From positions 372,001 to 436,000 of the forward strand of contig OY725491.1 of assembly GCA_963281255.1 (NCBI GenBank): DNA of 64,000 bases. The letters run 5' to 3'. The stretch is from Aphrocallistes beatrix (taxonomy: Eukaryota > Porifera > Hexactinellida > Sceptrulophora > Aphrocallistidae). The stretch's first letter is position 1. Each line of letters opens with the position of its first letter. Below the pieces are notes generated by a model. It searched no databases and was not told the DNA's origin. It worked only from the letters and a program-made list of their open reading frames with translations. Both the position numbers and the translations under genes were made by a program. Shown here piece by piece: positions 39,732 to 49,697 of the stretch.

Positions 39732-41006
39732 ATGGCAACAGCAGATCCAGGATCTGGTCCTGCTAGTTTATTCGGAGTGAGTAACAAACTCCAGAGTAAA
39801 GTGAACTCGTTTAGAGAAATAATTGAACGGAAAAAGTTGGAAGTGAGAAGAGTCAGCAAAGAAATGAGAAGTCTTATCGAAACGAAAGAAGAAGCAATTA
39901 TCCGAGAATTGAATGCTATTTTAGAAGAAGTGAATACTAAATTGGTAAGTAAGAAGGCAGAAACTCAGACGAAAATCGCAGCATTTGAAGAAAAAGTAAG
40001 AGAAATGGAAAAATTATACAAAGAATTAAGTACAGAAAGTGGTCCACTCTTCAATGTCTCTGAAAAACTCGTATCAGTGAAAAGAGAAATGGATATTGAT
40101 ATTCCTAATGTGAAGCTAACGTGGAGAGTGGATGAATTGAAAGATTGTATAAATAGAATGTGTCGTTGTGATCAACAGATTCTAGTTTATAATGAAGACA
40201 CTCAGTATCAACTGAAATGGAGTAAGTGCGAGTATGGAAGTGGAGACAATCAACTCAATAGTTCATGGGGTATAGCAACTAATCCTATGAATGAGAATAT
40301 TTATGTAGCTGACCAATTGAATCACAGAGTTCAGATTTTCTCTAGAGAAGGAGAATGGATCAAATCTGTGAAAGACGAAGAAATGAAAAATCCACAAAAT
40401 ATTCTATTTCACAACCAATCAATTTACGTACAATGTAATGGAGCCATTCTGAAATTGAATGAATTCACTGAGAAGAAAGAAAAGTCTAAATCTTATGATT
40501 TTTATCTCAGAGGTATCTGTACAGATAATATTCATATTTATGTCGGTCAATGGAATGGAATGAATCTAATAGTGTTAACTCTAGACTTGATTGAAGAAAA
40601 CAGAATATCTCTCAAGACTGAATTCTGTAAACAAAATACTGAAATCAGAGATGTATCTCTATCTCAAGAATTGTTTTATATTTTGATATTAAATTCAGAA
40701 TTTCCAATTCAAGTATTTTCCAGAGAAGGCATTCTGACAAGATGTGTTGTTAAGAAAGATAGCATTAAGTCTGCTCATTGTTTCTGTCTAGATCAGCAAC
40801 ACAACATCTTAGTTTCAGACCGTGGAGACTCTAAAGTGAAAATATTCTCCAATGAAGGGAAGCTGCTGACTCAATTCGGTGAGAAAGGATATGAGAAAGG
40901 ACTTTTTGGACAGGTAAATGGAATTTCTCTCTTGATACACGAATTTATCATTACCACTGATAGTGCAAAAAATGAAAACAAATTGCAATTGTTCAAACGA
41001 ATGTAG
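39732..41006 (+). CDS. N11: coiled-coil/NHL propeller protein, 424 aa, third type of C-terminus
   Basis: Intact copy: type B upstream block and TKIAAFEEKVREMEKLYKEL coil. Its last about 40 residues differ from all others: YEKGLFGQVNGISLLIHEFI, then ITTDSAKNENKLQLFKRM. The blade 6 frame of the fold is kept (NGIS, ITTD, LQLF), so this looks like a replaced closing blade, not a mutation. Variable-site residues are EYGSG and NSS, L, NPQ, NGA, Y and R (DFYLRG), QWN, ILNS in place of LSET in blade 4, KSAH and R (VSDRGDSK). It has LVSKK where others have LERKK in the coil. Its 3' flank also differs from the standard one. Confidence 0.87.
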   Translation: MATADPGSGPASLFGVSNKLQSKVNSFREIIERKKLEVRRVSKEMRSLIETKEEAIIRELNAILEEVNTKLVSKKAETQTKIAAFEEKVREMEKLYKELSTESGPLFNVSEKLVSVKREMDIDIPNVKLTWRVDELKDCINRMCRCDQQILVYNEDTQYQLKWSKCEYGSGDNQLNSSWGIATNPMNENIYVADQLNHRVQIFSREGEWIKSVKDEEMKNPQNILFHNQSIYVQCNGAILKLNEFTEKKEKSKSYDFYLRGICTDNIHIYVGQWNGMNLIVLTLDLIEENRISLKTEFCKQNTEIRDVSLSQELFYILILNSEFPIQVFSREGILTRCVVKKDSIKSAHCFCLDQQHNILVSDRGDSKVKIFSNEGKLLTQFGEKGYEKGLFGQVNGISLLIHEFIITTDSAKNENKLQLFKRM

Positions 41007-42454
41007 GTTAACGATGGTGAATCATATGTTCTGTTAATCTTATCTTCTGTGAAAACTTATTTTGAACTTTTTCTCCATTTTTCTTCTTTATGCTCTCCCT
41101 AGACTTTTGTATCCATCTTAATTCTCTTTATTTACTAAACTTTTTAAAGTCTCATTTTACTCAACTTTAGTTTTGCTTACATTTTATTTCTTTCTTAAAT
41201 AAATTAAATGATATTTCTCTCATTTCATTGAAAGCTTCGTGTATCTTTGAATTATGTTTAACACAAGATCTTCAGCAAATATTATTGAGGGAATTTTCAA
41301 AAATTAGGTGTAAATAATCAAATCTTGTCAAAATTTAGCTTAATAGAGTATCAGTGGTGTTTTGTAACGATCGTTACATTTTATCTGTTAATTATTGTAA
41401 TCTAGATTTTCCTTTACCATTACATTAACTTTTATTGATATTTTTGCGAATCCTATTCTCTTGAATCTTTTACCTAAGATTACTAGAGGTCAAAAGTATA
41501 AATAGAAAAAAACCCACTTCCATTTTCATTTTCAATTCACTTTCAATTCAACATTCCTAGCAAAATTTGATATATTAAATATTTAAATTCTATTCTATAA
41601 GCAGTGTTGAATATAAATGCTTACTAGCTCCCATTCTTCTACCTCAGCATTCGGGCAAATGACAATATTCCAAATTTTCGTTTCAAATGAAAACTTAGAA
41701 ATTCGGACAAATACATGCGCCTCATCGACTTTCACTATTCTTAATCAATACTGACTCCATGGTATGGTTGTCGCATACCCTCAATTTGTGTCATGTGCCA
41801 CTATTTGGTGGCAGAGATTTTCAAGCTACGATGAAACCGATTGAGCCACAAAGCCATTTGAGTAACCGAAACAAAATCTCAGAATACTACGCTATATCTC
41901 AAAAATGCCATTAATTAATCCATGGTTAGTTGATACTAAGATCTAAAAATACCACGACACAGTAACCGGAGTGATTTCCATGTATTTTCCGCTGAGGAGA
42001 CTATCTGTTTGTATTAGCCGTGTTTGAATGAGCTAGGTTCTACCAATGAGTGTGCGTTCCCTTTGAAATATTAGTAGCGGAAGGTAGAGTGTGCGGGAAA
42101 TTTTCCAGAGTACACTCCTTATATAGAAGTTTGTTTTCACATTTTTCTTAAGTTTCTTAAGAATTCATATTTCCTCACTGATAATATATTGAAAGTGCAT
42201 ACTGCGAATGAGAATTATATAATCAATTTTGATGAAATTGAATTGCTCTATTTCGTTGATATACGCTATGGCGCTTATTTTGTTTAAGCTCAAAAACCGC
42301 CGGAGTTCAAAAGTTTAAAAAACCCTATCGGCTTATAATCAGTTTAAGCCTATCGGTTTATAGAAATAGTTTAAAGAGATAACTATTTCCAAACTCATTA
42401 CTAATCACTAGCTTAAATAACTGCTCGCTTCTTATCTAACCCCTAGGACTGATT
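41007..42454. other. Intergenic, no gene seen
   Basis: N11-specific 3' flank to about 41340; then the end of the standard 3' flank reappears at about 41385-41470 (AACTTTTATTGATATTTTTG). Bases 41600-42200 are duplicated DNA related to 34770-35080, and 42200-42450 relate to 13230-13440. Confidence 0.4.
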
Positions 42455-43050
42455 CAGGAATAAACGGTACCTCTTTCAATGATTTATGAATTATTATGTA
42501 AGATTGTTTATTTATAGATACACGTACTAGATCTAATCTGGAGGACATACCAGATTAACTGTGGCAGACGAGAAGATTGAAATGACTCCCAAAAACCACA
42601 TTCAAGAGGTTACGTAAGAACAGAATGAATGAAAGGAGATTAATGATCCAACAGCAAGTAGAGGAATCATCGAATCAACTGGACAGTACAATCTTGTGTC
42701 GATAGATACAAGAGCAAATGCATAGCTCAGATCAAGCAAAGGCATAAAGAAGTGACAAAAGAAGAAGCAAAATTATTGCACGAGATCCTTCGTCTGAAGA
42801 CAAAACTGGATTCCCTGGAAAGACACCTCAAAGAAGAGGAGAGGAATCCCAATCCACGCGATGAGAGGAAAAGGAAAACATTGAGTAGCGGCTTGCCATC
42901 CTGAATTCTAAGCGAGAGGAAATCTTCCCAGATTTCCGATGTTATCCTGATATTCAAGCGCTTGAGAATTTACTGAATGAGAACATTCCATTCGAGAAAG
43001 AGGAACAAGACGAAGCGCTGCTGTGAATCACCAGGTTAGCGATGGTGATA
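42455..43050 (+). pseudogene. Coiled-coil gene relic, copy 2
   Basis: Repeats 13430-14000 with small differences: KCIAQIKQRHKEVTKEEAKL then HEILRLKTKLDSLERHLKEE near 42715-42850. It reads on slightly further (RKRKTLSSGLPS) before a stop. Stops upstream fall at other places than in copy 1. Parent gene not recognised; a larger decayed gene or element is likely. Confidence 0.4.
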
Positions 43051-43788
43051 TCACCTATTAAATTTTCTAATCTTTAATTATTAGTTTTCTAAACTTTTTA
43101 GGTTATAATTTTCCCTTTGTACTCTCGACATTGAGACTTGTCATAAATCTCTATATTTATCTAATTAACTTCATATTCTTAGTTATACAAGTACTTCTTT
43201 ATTATTACTTTTGCTTACATTTTTTCCTTCTTAATCTCGTAACTGAGATTTCCCACATTTCATTGAAGCCTTCCTTTATCCTTGAAACCTGTTTAACAGA
43301 ATATTGTCAGCAATTTTAAGATTTTAAGTATAAATAAGCAAATGCTGTCGTAAATTAGACTAATAAAGTAGTCAATGGTGTTTTGTAGCGATCGTTACAC
43401 TTTGGCAAATATCAAATCTGATTAGTTTCACTCTAACAATTGTCTCTTTAAGAGATTCGGTTTATTAGTATTGCTCTTGAGCGAACTGACGGTATGTCAC
43501 TCAATAATTATTTCTATCAGCTGACAGTCTTGTATTGACTGTTACTTTGATATACTTATCATCACAAGAATTCAGTATTTCATTATAACAATGATCATAA
43601 CAAACTTCCAATTATTTAATTGCATTATTAAATTAATTAATGGTCTCTTGCTTCTTTAACAAAAAATGAAAGTTGATTTTATCCAAAGCAGAATTTAGAT
43701 ATTGTACTGGGAAAATCTGTGTTGACAATCTTGCAGTACATAAATCCACTGAGTTATTAGCAAATCAACTAACTCTAAATATAGATAT
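43051..43788. other. Intergenic, no gene seen
   Basis: AT-rich. Related in part to 14030-14380 before N5, ending in the distal type A region (AACTCTAAATATAGATAT), which is then broken by the R4 insertion. Confidence 0.4.
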
Positions 43789-44283
43789 ACAAGCGCGCTT
43801 CGCGCTTGCTTGCGCTGCGCGGCTGGCGGACACTTCGTGTCCGCCGGAGGCTCCCTTCGGTCGCCTGGAGTCACATTGGTTAATTATAAGGGAGATAACA
43901 TCTCTAAATATGTCTGTTCTACTGTGCTAATCGATATCACTCGAAAAATCACCAAATTTGTGAATTTAAAAATTTTTGATGCGTAATGATGACGTCATAA
44001 CAAAGTGATGAGTCATTATTTTTCGATGAAAGTCGCATCATATGTGAGATATGTTAGTATACAGATTCTATTAAAATTTCAGCCTTCTATCTCCTATAAT
44101 GGCTGAGTTATGCCCGAATAACTGTGTTGCTTAACTTTTAAAAATGTGACAATGACGTCATAATTCCATGATGAGTCGACATTTTGCTCTGAACTCAGAA
44201 CTTACTGGAGCCATAGCCAAAAGACTCTCACATGCCAAAAATCAGCCTTCTGCGCCCGGCAGTTTCTTCAATCAATTCGTTAC

Positions 44284-44320
<37 letters not shown>

Positions 44321-44346
44321 CACAATAATCGAGTTTTAATAGTAAG
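43789..44346. mobile_element. R4 repeat inserted just upstream of N12
   Basis: Full-length copy of the repeat at 4712, with GGCGGACACTTCGTGTCCGCC hairpin, TGACGTCA at 43990-43997 and 44153-44160, TGAGTCA at 44009-44015, and a TA microsatellite at 44286-44314. GATAT flanks both sides (43784-43788, 44347-44351), a probable 5-bp target duplication. Other type A genes read CTATAGCAGAGTTC through this point, so the element split the type A upstream region about 200 nt before the N12 ATG. Confidence 0.7.
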
Positions 44347-44366
44347 GATATCAGAGTTCTAGCAGA

Positions 44367-44546
44367 CATCCACTGTAGTATCAATGTGAAACTAAGAATG
44401 AGGTTGAAGTGTAGTCACTAGGATATAGAATTTCTTTGTGGTGTATTACGATGAAATATAAATGTGAGTAAACTGTATTCTTTTCTTATTGAATAAATTG
44501 TAAATGTTTGTACTCTGTTCCTAATTGAAATAATAGCGAATCTATA
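44367..44546 (+). promoter_or_regulatory. Type A upstream block of N12
   Basis: Conserved 180-nt block, TATAAA at 44457-44462. It begins 20 nt after the R4 insertion. Confidence 0.6.
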
Positions 44547-45821
44547 ATGGCAACAGCAGATCCAGGATCTGGTCCTGCTATTTTATTCGAAGTGAGTAAC
44601 AAACTCCAGAGTAAAGTGAACTCGTTTAGAGAAATGATTGAACGGAAGAAGTTAGAAGTAAGAAGAGTCAGCAAAGAAATGAGAATTCTCATCGAAACGA
44701 AAGAAGCAACAATTATCCGAGAATTGAATGCTATTTGGGAAGAAGTGAATACTAAATTGGAAAGAAAGAAAGTAGAAACTCAGACGAAAATCGCAGCATT
44801 TGAAGAAAAATTGAGAGAAATGGAGAAATTATACGAAGAATTGAGTACAGAGAGTAGTCCTCTCTTCAATTTCTCTGAAAAACTCGATTCAGTTAAAAGC
44901 AAAATGGATATTGATATTCCTAGTGTGAAGTTAACGTGGAGAGTAGATGAATTAAAAGATTGTATAAATCGAATGTGTCGTTGTGATCAACAGATTCTAG
45001 TTTATAATGAAGATACTCAGTATCAACTGAAATGGAGTAAATGCGAGAAAGGAAGAGGAGACAATCAACTCTATAATCCATGGGGTATAGCGACTAATTC
45101 TATGGATGAGAATATTTATGTAGCTGACCAATGCAATCACAGAGTTCAGATTTTCTCTAGAGAAGGAGAATGGATCAGATCTGTGAAAGATGAAGAAATG
45201 AAATATCCGCAAAATATTCTATTTCACAACCAATCAATTTATATAGAGTGTTACAAAACAATATTGAGAATGAATAGGTTCACTGAAAATAAGGGAAAGT
45301 CCAAATCTTATGACTTTGTTCTCAGAGGTATCTCTAATAGTGATAGCCATATTTATGTCGGAAATCGCGACGGAATGAATCTAATAGTGTTAACTCTAGA
45401 TTTGATTGAAGAAAACAGAATATCTCTCAAGACTGAATTCTGTAATCAAAATACTGAAATTAGAGATATATCTCTATCCCAAGGATTGTTTTACATTTTG
45501 CTGTCTGAAACAGAATTTCCAATTCAAGTATTTTCTAGAGAAGGCATTCTGACAAGATGTGTTGTTAAGAAAGATAGCATTAACTATGCTCATTGTTTCT
45601 GTCTAGATCAGCAACACAACATCTTCGTAGCAGACTATGGAGACTCTAAAGTGAAGATATTTTCCAATGAAGGGAAGCTACTCACTCAGTTCGGTGAGAA
45701 AGGACTTGAGAAGGAACAGTTCAATGGACTCTATGGAATATCAGTGAATGAGTTTTGTTCTATTGTCACTGTTGATTGCAAACAATCCAACCTACTCCAG
45801 TATTTTAGAGTTGTTAACTAA
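44547..45821 (+). CDS. N12: coiled-coil/NHL propeller protein, 424 aa, with a diverged block
   Basis: Intact copy: type A upstream block, TKIAAFEEKLREMEKLYEEL coil, standard C-terminus (LQYFRVVN). Substitutions cluster between about 45237 and 45360: YIECYKTILRMNRFTENKGK, then RGISNSDSHIYVGNRDG, where others have YVQC..AILKLNEFTEKKEK and RGICTDNIHIYVGQWKG. This about 120-nt block looks imported from a more distant family member. It also starts MATADPGSGPAILFEV, the only copy deviating in SLFG. Variable-site residues are EKGRG and YN, C, Q, YKT, NRD, YAH, Y, LE and NGLY. The 3' flank after the stop is not the standard family flank. Confidence 0.86.
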   Translation: MATADPGSGPAILFEVSNKLQSKVNSFREMIERKKLEVRRVSKEMRILIETKEATIIRELNAIWEEVNTKLERKKVETQTKIAAFEEKLREMEKLYEELSTESSPLFNFSEKLDSVKSKMDIDIPSVKLTWRVDELKDCINRMCRCDQQILVYNEDTQYQLKWSKCEKGRGDNQLYNPWGIATNSMDENIYVADQCNHRVQIFSREGEWIRSVKDEEMKYPQNILFHNQSIYIECYKTILRMNRFTENKGKSKSYDFVLRGISNSDSHIYVGNRDGMNLIVLTLDLIEENRISLKTEFCNQNTEIRDISLSQGLFYILLSETEFPIQVFSREGILTRCVVKKDSINYAHCFCLDQQHNIFVADYGDSKVKIFSNEGKLLTQFGEKGLEKEQFNGLYGISVNEFCSIVTVDCKQSNLLQYFRVVN

Positions 45822-46317
45822 TTATTGCGTCATTGTTAAAGTTGAAAAGTTAGTATGATACTCCTTCATGTACAGTTATTTTATTTGCTCTTTTGCTGGT
45901 ATTTCTCTTTATTAGTGCGATAGTATCATTCCTACGGATTATTTGCTTTGCTAAGTAAACTCAAATTTTAGCGTTTGAGGTGAGATATTCAGTGATTGTT
46001 TTAAATTTTTGTATCTTTCTCTTTAACACATTTGTTTTGCATTTCAACCATTTCTGCTCCATTTCCTTTTTTGTTAAATATCATTTTTATATTAAACAAG
46101 CGCGCTTCTCTTGCTTTCGCTGCGCGGCTTGCAGACACTGCGTGTCCGCAGATTTACCCAATGGGCGTTGGGGGATATTAGAGAAATATTACGTCGCTTT
46201 CTTGTTCTATACTAAGTACGCTGGATTGTCATTTGTCTACGGTTACATTAATGAAATCAGAACTGTAGCAGAAATTTTGTTTCGTGATAAATATAATTTA
46301 CTTCGTATTATAGCATA
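45822..46317. other. Intergenic with a degenerate R4 hairpin
   Basis: Not the usual family 3' flank. At about 46097-46152 a diverged start of R4 appears (ACAAGCGCGCTTCTCTTGCT, GCAGACACTGCGTGTCCGC). The 125-codon ORF at 45980-46357 crosses this repeat and an orphan promoter and is not credible. Confidence 0.45.
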
Positions 46318-46415
46318 CATCCACTGTAGTATCAATGTGAAACTAAGAATGAGGTAGAAGTGTAGTCACTAGGATATAGAATTATTTGTGGTGTATTACG
46401 ATGAAATATATGTGT
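46318..46415 (+). promoter_or_regulatory. Orphan type A upstream block with no gene
   Basis: CATCCACTGTAGTATCAATG through ATTACGATGAAATATATGTG follows the type A block for about 95 nt, with the TATAAA changed to TATATG and a small deletion. No MATADPG coding start follows, so this is a leftover of a deleted gene or a broken exchange. Confidence 0.7.
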
Positions 46416-46994
46416 GATTAATATTTGTTTACTTTTGTTTACAGTAACTACATAAACTAAACTAATCTCAAAAATAGTAGAAACTTGACTTGACCAACGC
46501 CTAAATGGGGTTTTCTTGGGTGTAGATTTCGAATATCACAGTTTCTAGTAAATTTGTGATCAATTTGATTACTTGTGTTTACAATAAATGAATAAAGTAA
46601 ACAAATTACAAGATTATGTTAAAGACTAGCTTCTAACGGTTGAAATGGGTTTTTAGTGCCAAACGTAGATTTCGAATATTAAATTTCGGATCCATATGAA
46701 AAATTTTTCATTGACCATTGCACACAATATGTACATCAATATCAATACAATTTCTAATATGTTAGATTGAGCAACTCCAGCCACACACAAGGAGACTTTT
46801 TAAGATATTCCTTCTAATTTACATACTTATCTCCCGAGTCCCACCTGCTGCTTTATAATTCTGATTTGATCTATTTTCTCCATATTTAATCCAATATTCT
46901 ACATTGTTAATTCAATATTTCACCGACTTTATTGACATATACTTAGCTACATATTTTTGTACTGTTATGTTTTGTGGTAAAGGACCTATAATTT
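46416..46994. other. Intergenic, no gene seen
   Basis: Contains two loosely similar about 40-nt stretches around GTAGATTTCGAATAT (46524-46538 and 46664-46678). Near 46890-46925, CTACATTGTTAATTCAATAT resembles the leader before other gypsy gag relics. Confidence 0.35.
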
Positions 46995-48930
46995 TTGCAG
47001 GGCCCTCTGAGCAAATCCTTAAAAGGACCCTGAGTGTGTTAGTTAGTCAGTTGCCTGAACAGGTTCAGCCGCCGATGAAAGAATGGCTAGGAAGGGAAGA
47101 GAATGCAGAGATCACGGTACCGAAGGGTGGGGAGTTTTTGCGCAAAGTCAAGAGCCTTCTACTCGAAAAAGGTTTCAAGGGTGACCATGTATTTCGGAAC
47201 TTAGGGATAATTTCTTTAATAGACAAAGGAATGGCCACTCGGGCTAAGCACAATCAAGGAAGAGATGGAGTTGTCAACCAGGATGAGGATGATCCGAGAG
47301 ACACAGATTCTGCTAAGACAAATCCGCGCGTACCGGGTTCGGCCAAACCCCGATGTTTCAGAGTCACGACGAATGAAGAGGATCCTAGACCTAGAGATAT
47401 GGTGTAATGAAGTATCCCAATATTCCCAAGCTCCGCCCAGGACCAGAAGCTATGGGGGAGAGACTAGGATGGCAAGCAGAGATCCACAACGTTGTTCCAT
47501 CTGTAATTCCGATAATCATCTTATGGCACGCTGTCCCGAAAGATGTTGCCCGCGGTGTGGAAATAAAGGACATGATGTATTTCTAAACAAATCTATTGTC
47601 TGTGCAGAGAAGATCGCGATCTGATTGTATACCCAGAAACCTCTGTGGTGATTCCAGTTCAGTTCAATGGTAACCTGATCAGTGTAATGCTTGACACTGG
47701 AGCTCAACCCTCAGTAGTCGACCGAACTACGCTCGAAAGGATGAACCAGGGATACTCTGAGAGGCAAGGTGAAGTTTATGGGATCGGAAAATTTCCCATA
47801 TCGATATGTGGGACAGAAGTGGAGGTCGACATTGGAGCTCAACCCTCAGTAGTCGACCGAACTACGCTCGAAAGGATGAACCAGGGATACTCTGAGAGGC
47901 AAGGTGAAGTTTATGGGATCGGAAAATTTCCCATATCGATATGTGGGACAGAAGTGGAGGTCGACGTGGGGGATGGACAGATAATGAACCATCGATTGGA
48001 AGTTTTAAACACGAGCGTTAGGATAGCAGTTCTAGGCAGAAACTTTTTGGCGAACTTCCACGAGGTCTGTTTTGACTTGAAGGGGTTTCGCGTAAGGCTA
48101 GATAGTTATTGGAAAGAGGAAGGCGGCTGAGTGCATGGAAGCCAGGCGTTGGAACGAGCGGAAGTCATGGAAATGGAAACGAGCGGTACCAATTCCCAGG
48201 AATTTGATGGGAATCAGACACTAGACCATCCTGAACGGGATGCGATATACGAACTGCTAGCGAAGCTTAAAGAAATCTTTGCGGTGAACCCTAAAAGGCC
48301 AAAGGAAGTAAAGACCGCAAATCACCATATCACACTCCTAGATGAGTGCCTGTGAAACACCGTCCGTTACGAATGTGACCTGACACAGAACGTGAGGTAG
48401 CCCGAAAAAATAGACAAATGTCAAGAAATGGGATTATAAGACCTGACTCTCCGTGGGAGAGCAGGATAATCTTAGTACCAAAAAGACGGAACCCAAGATT
48501 TACGGTCGATTACCGCAGTCTAAATAGTTCGACTAAAGAAGATGCATACCTGATGTGCAGACACAAGGACATTTTCGACCGCATTGCAGGTAGCCAGATA
48601 TTCTCTACGCTTGATTGCGCTTCTGCATACTGGAGTATCCCCGTCTAGGAAAAGGACAAGGAATATACAGCCTTCGTCTCAGCCAGGGGGCAGTTTGAAT
48701 TTATTCGAATGCCATTTGGGCTTTGTAGTTGTCAGGCAGCCTACCAGCGAGCAGTGGAAGAGGCATTAAAAGAGGCCGTGAATACTGAAGCATTCGTAGA
48801 CGATACGCTGGTGCATTGGAAGACTTCACGCTACATTTGAAACATTTGGATCAGGGATTGAACTGTTTCCAGAAGGCGGGAATCCAGCTTAGAGCGGATT
48901 AGAATACTCGTCTTGTCGAGTATATGGCTA
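46995..48930 (+). mobile_element. Decayed Ty3/gypsy element (gag to RT)
   Basis: In order: Gag C-terminal part (LVSQLPEQVQPPMKEWLGRE near 47037), zinc knuckles (CSICNSDNHLMARC near 47497, CCPRCGNKGHDVF in part), protease (MLDTGAQPSVVD near 47690, AVLGRNFL), RT lead-in (FAVNPKRPKEVK) and RT core (LDCASAYWSIPV, MPFGLCSCQAAYQ, AFVDDTLVH holding the catalytic FVDD). Stops and frameshifts separate the parts, and RNase H and integrase are missing. No LTR pair could be defined. It is the best-preserved copy of the family also found at 4387, 5681 and 51481, and a distant relative of the intact 24117 element. Confidence 0.8.
47696..47965 (+). repeat. 135-nt tandem duplication inside the protease relic
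   Basis: The segment from GGAGCTCAACCCTCAGTAGT to GTGGAGGTCGAC occurs twice with a period of 135 nt (45 codons), so the frame is kept. The second unit carries ATTGGAGC in place of ACTGGAGC at its start, turning the active-site DTG into DIG. Units are otherwise the same by eye, so the duplication is young compared with the other breaks. Confidence 0.9.
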
Positions 48931-49517
48931 GCGGATGGAGCGTTTAAAACTGTGTCTGCTATATTTTACCAACTGTATAGGCCTATAGTAGTATATTTGA
49001 GAGGTATTGATTTAAGAACTATATTTTAATTATCATTTCATAAACATATTTATATCTCTGGTTATGAAATTACAACTCCCACTTTAAAATTAATTAGTAT
49101 AATAAGTTTGTGTGAAAAAGTGACTAATGTATGAAACTGTGAATGATAGAATTGCACGCAAAAGTGAGTGCTAGACACTTCTGTCTTTGTGTAATGACAT
49201 ACACAAATTATAACATTATATCCAGTATAGCCTTCTGCCATTACAGATAATGAGTTCAATTACAATATTCTAATATACCTCACTTGTGATAATCATGAGT
49301 TATAGCAAATTAATGCTAGTTTTATTCATTAAATTGCGTTATTATTATAAGTAATAGCGTTTTGCTCTCCCAAAAACATGAAAGTTGCTTCTGACCAAAG
49401 CAGAATTTAGAGATAGTAATGGGAAGAATCTGAATCGACAATCTTAAGCAAATCTATTGAACTATTAATAGCAAATCAAATAATCTAAATATAGATCTAT
49501 AGCAGAGTTCTAGCATA
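48931..49517. other. Intergenic, no gene seen
   Basis: AT-rich, unassigned to about 49300. From about 49375 (ACATGAAAGTTGCTT, AGCAGAATTTAGAGATAGTA) it relates to DNA before N4, N5 and N12, ending in the distal type A region. Confidence 0.4.
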
Positions 49518-49697
49518 CATCCACTGTAGTATCAATGTGAAACTAAGAATGAGGTTGAAGTGTAGTCACTAGGATATAGAATTTCTTTGTGGTGTATTAC
49601 GATGAAATATAAATGTGAGTAAACTGTATTCTTTTCTTATTGAATAAATTGTAATTGTTTGTACTCTGTTCTTAATTGAAATAATAGCAAATCTATA
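49518..49697 (+). promoter_or_regulatory. Type A upstream block of N13
   Basis: Conserved 180-nt block, TATAAA at 49608-49613; ATAGCAAATC in place of ATAGCGAATC near the ATG. Confidence 0.6.

Noticed and set aside
45980-46357. A 125-codon ORF
   Set aside because: It runs through a repeat hairpin and an orphan promoter block and has no recognisable protein features.
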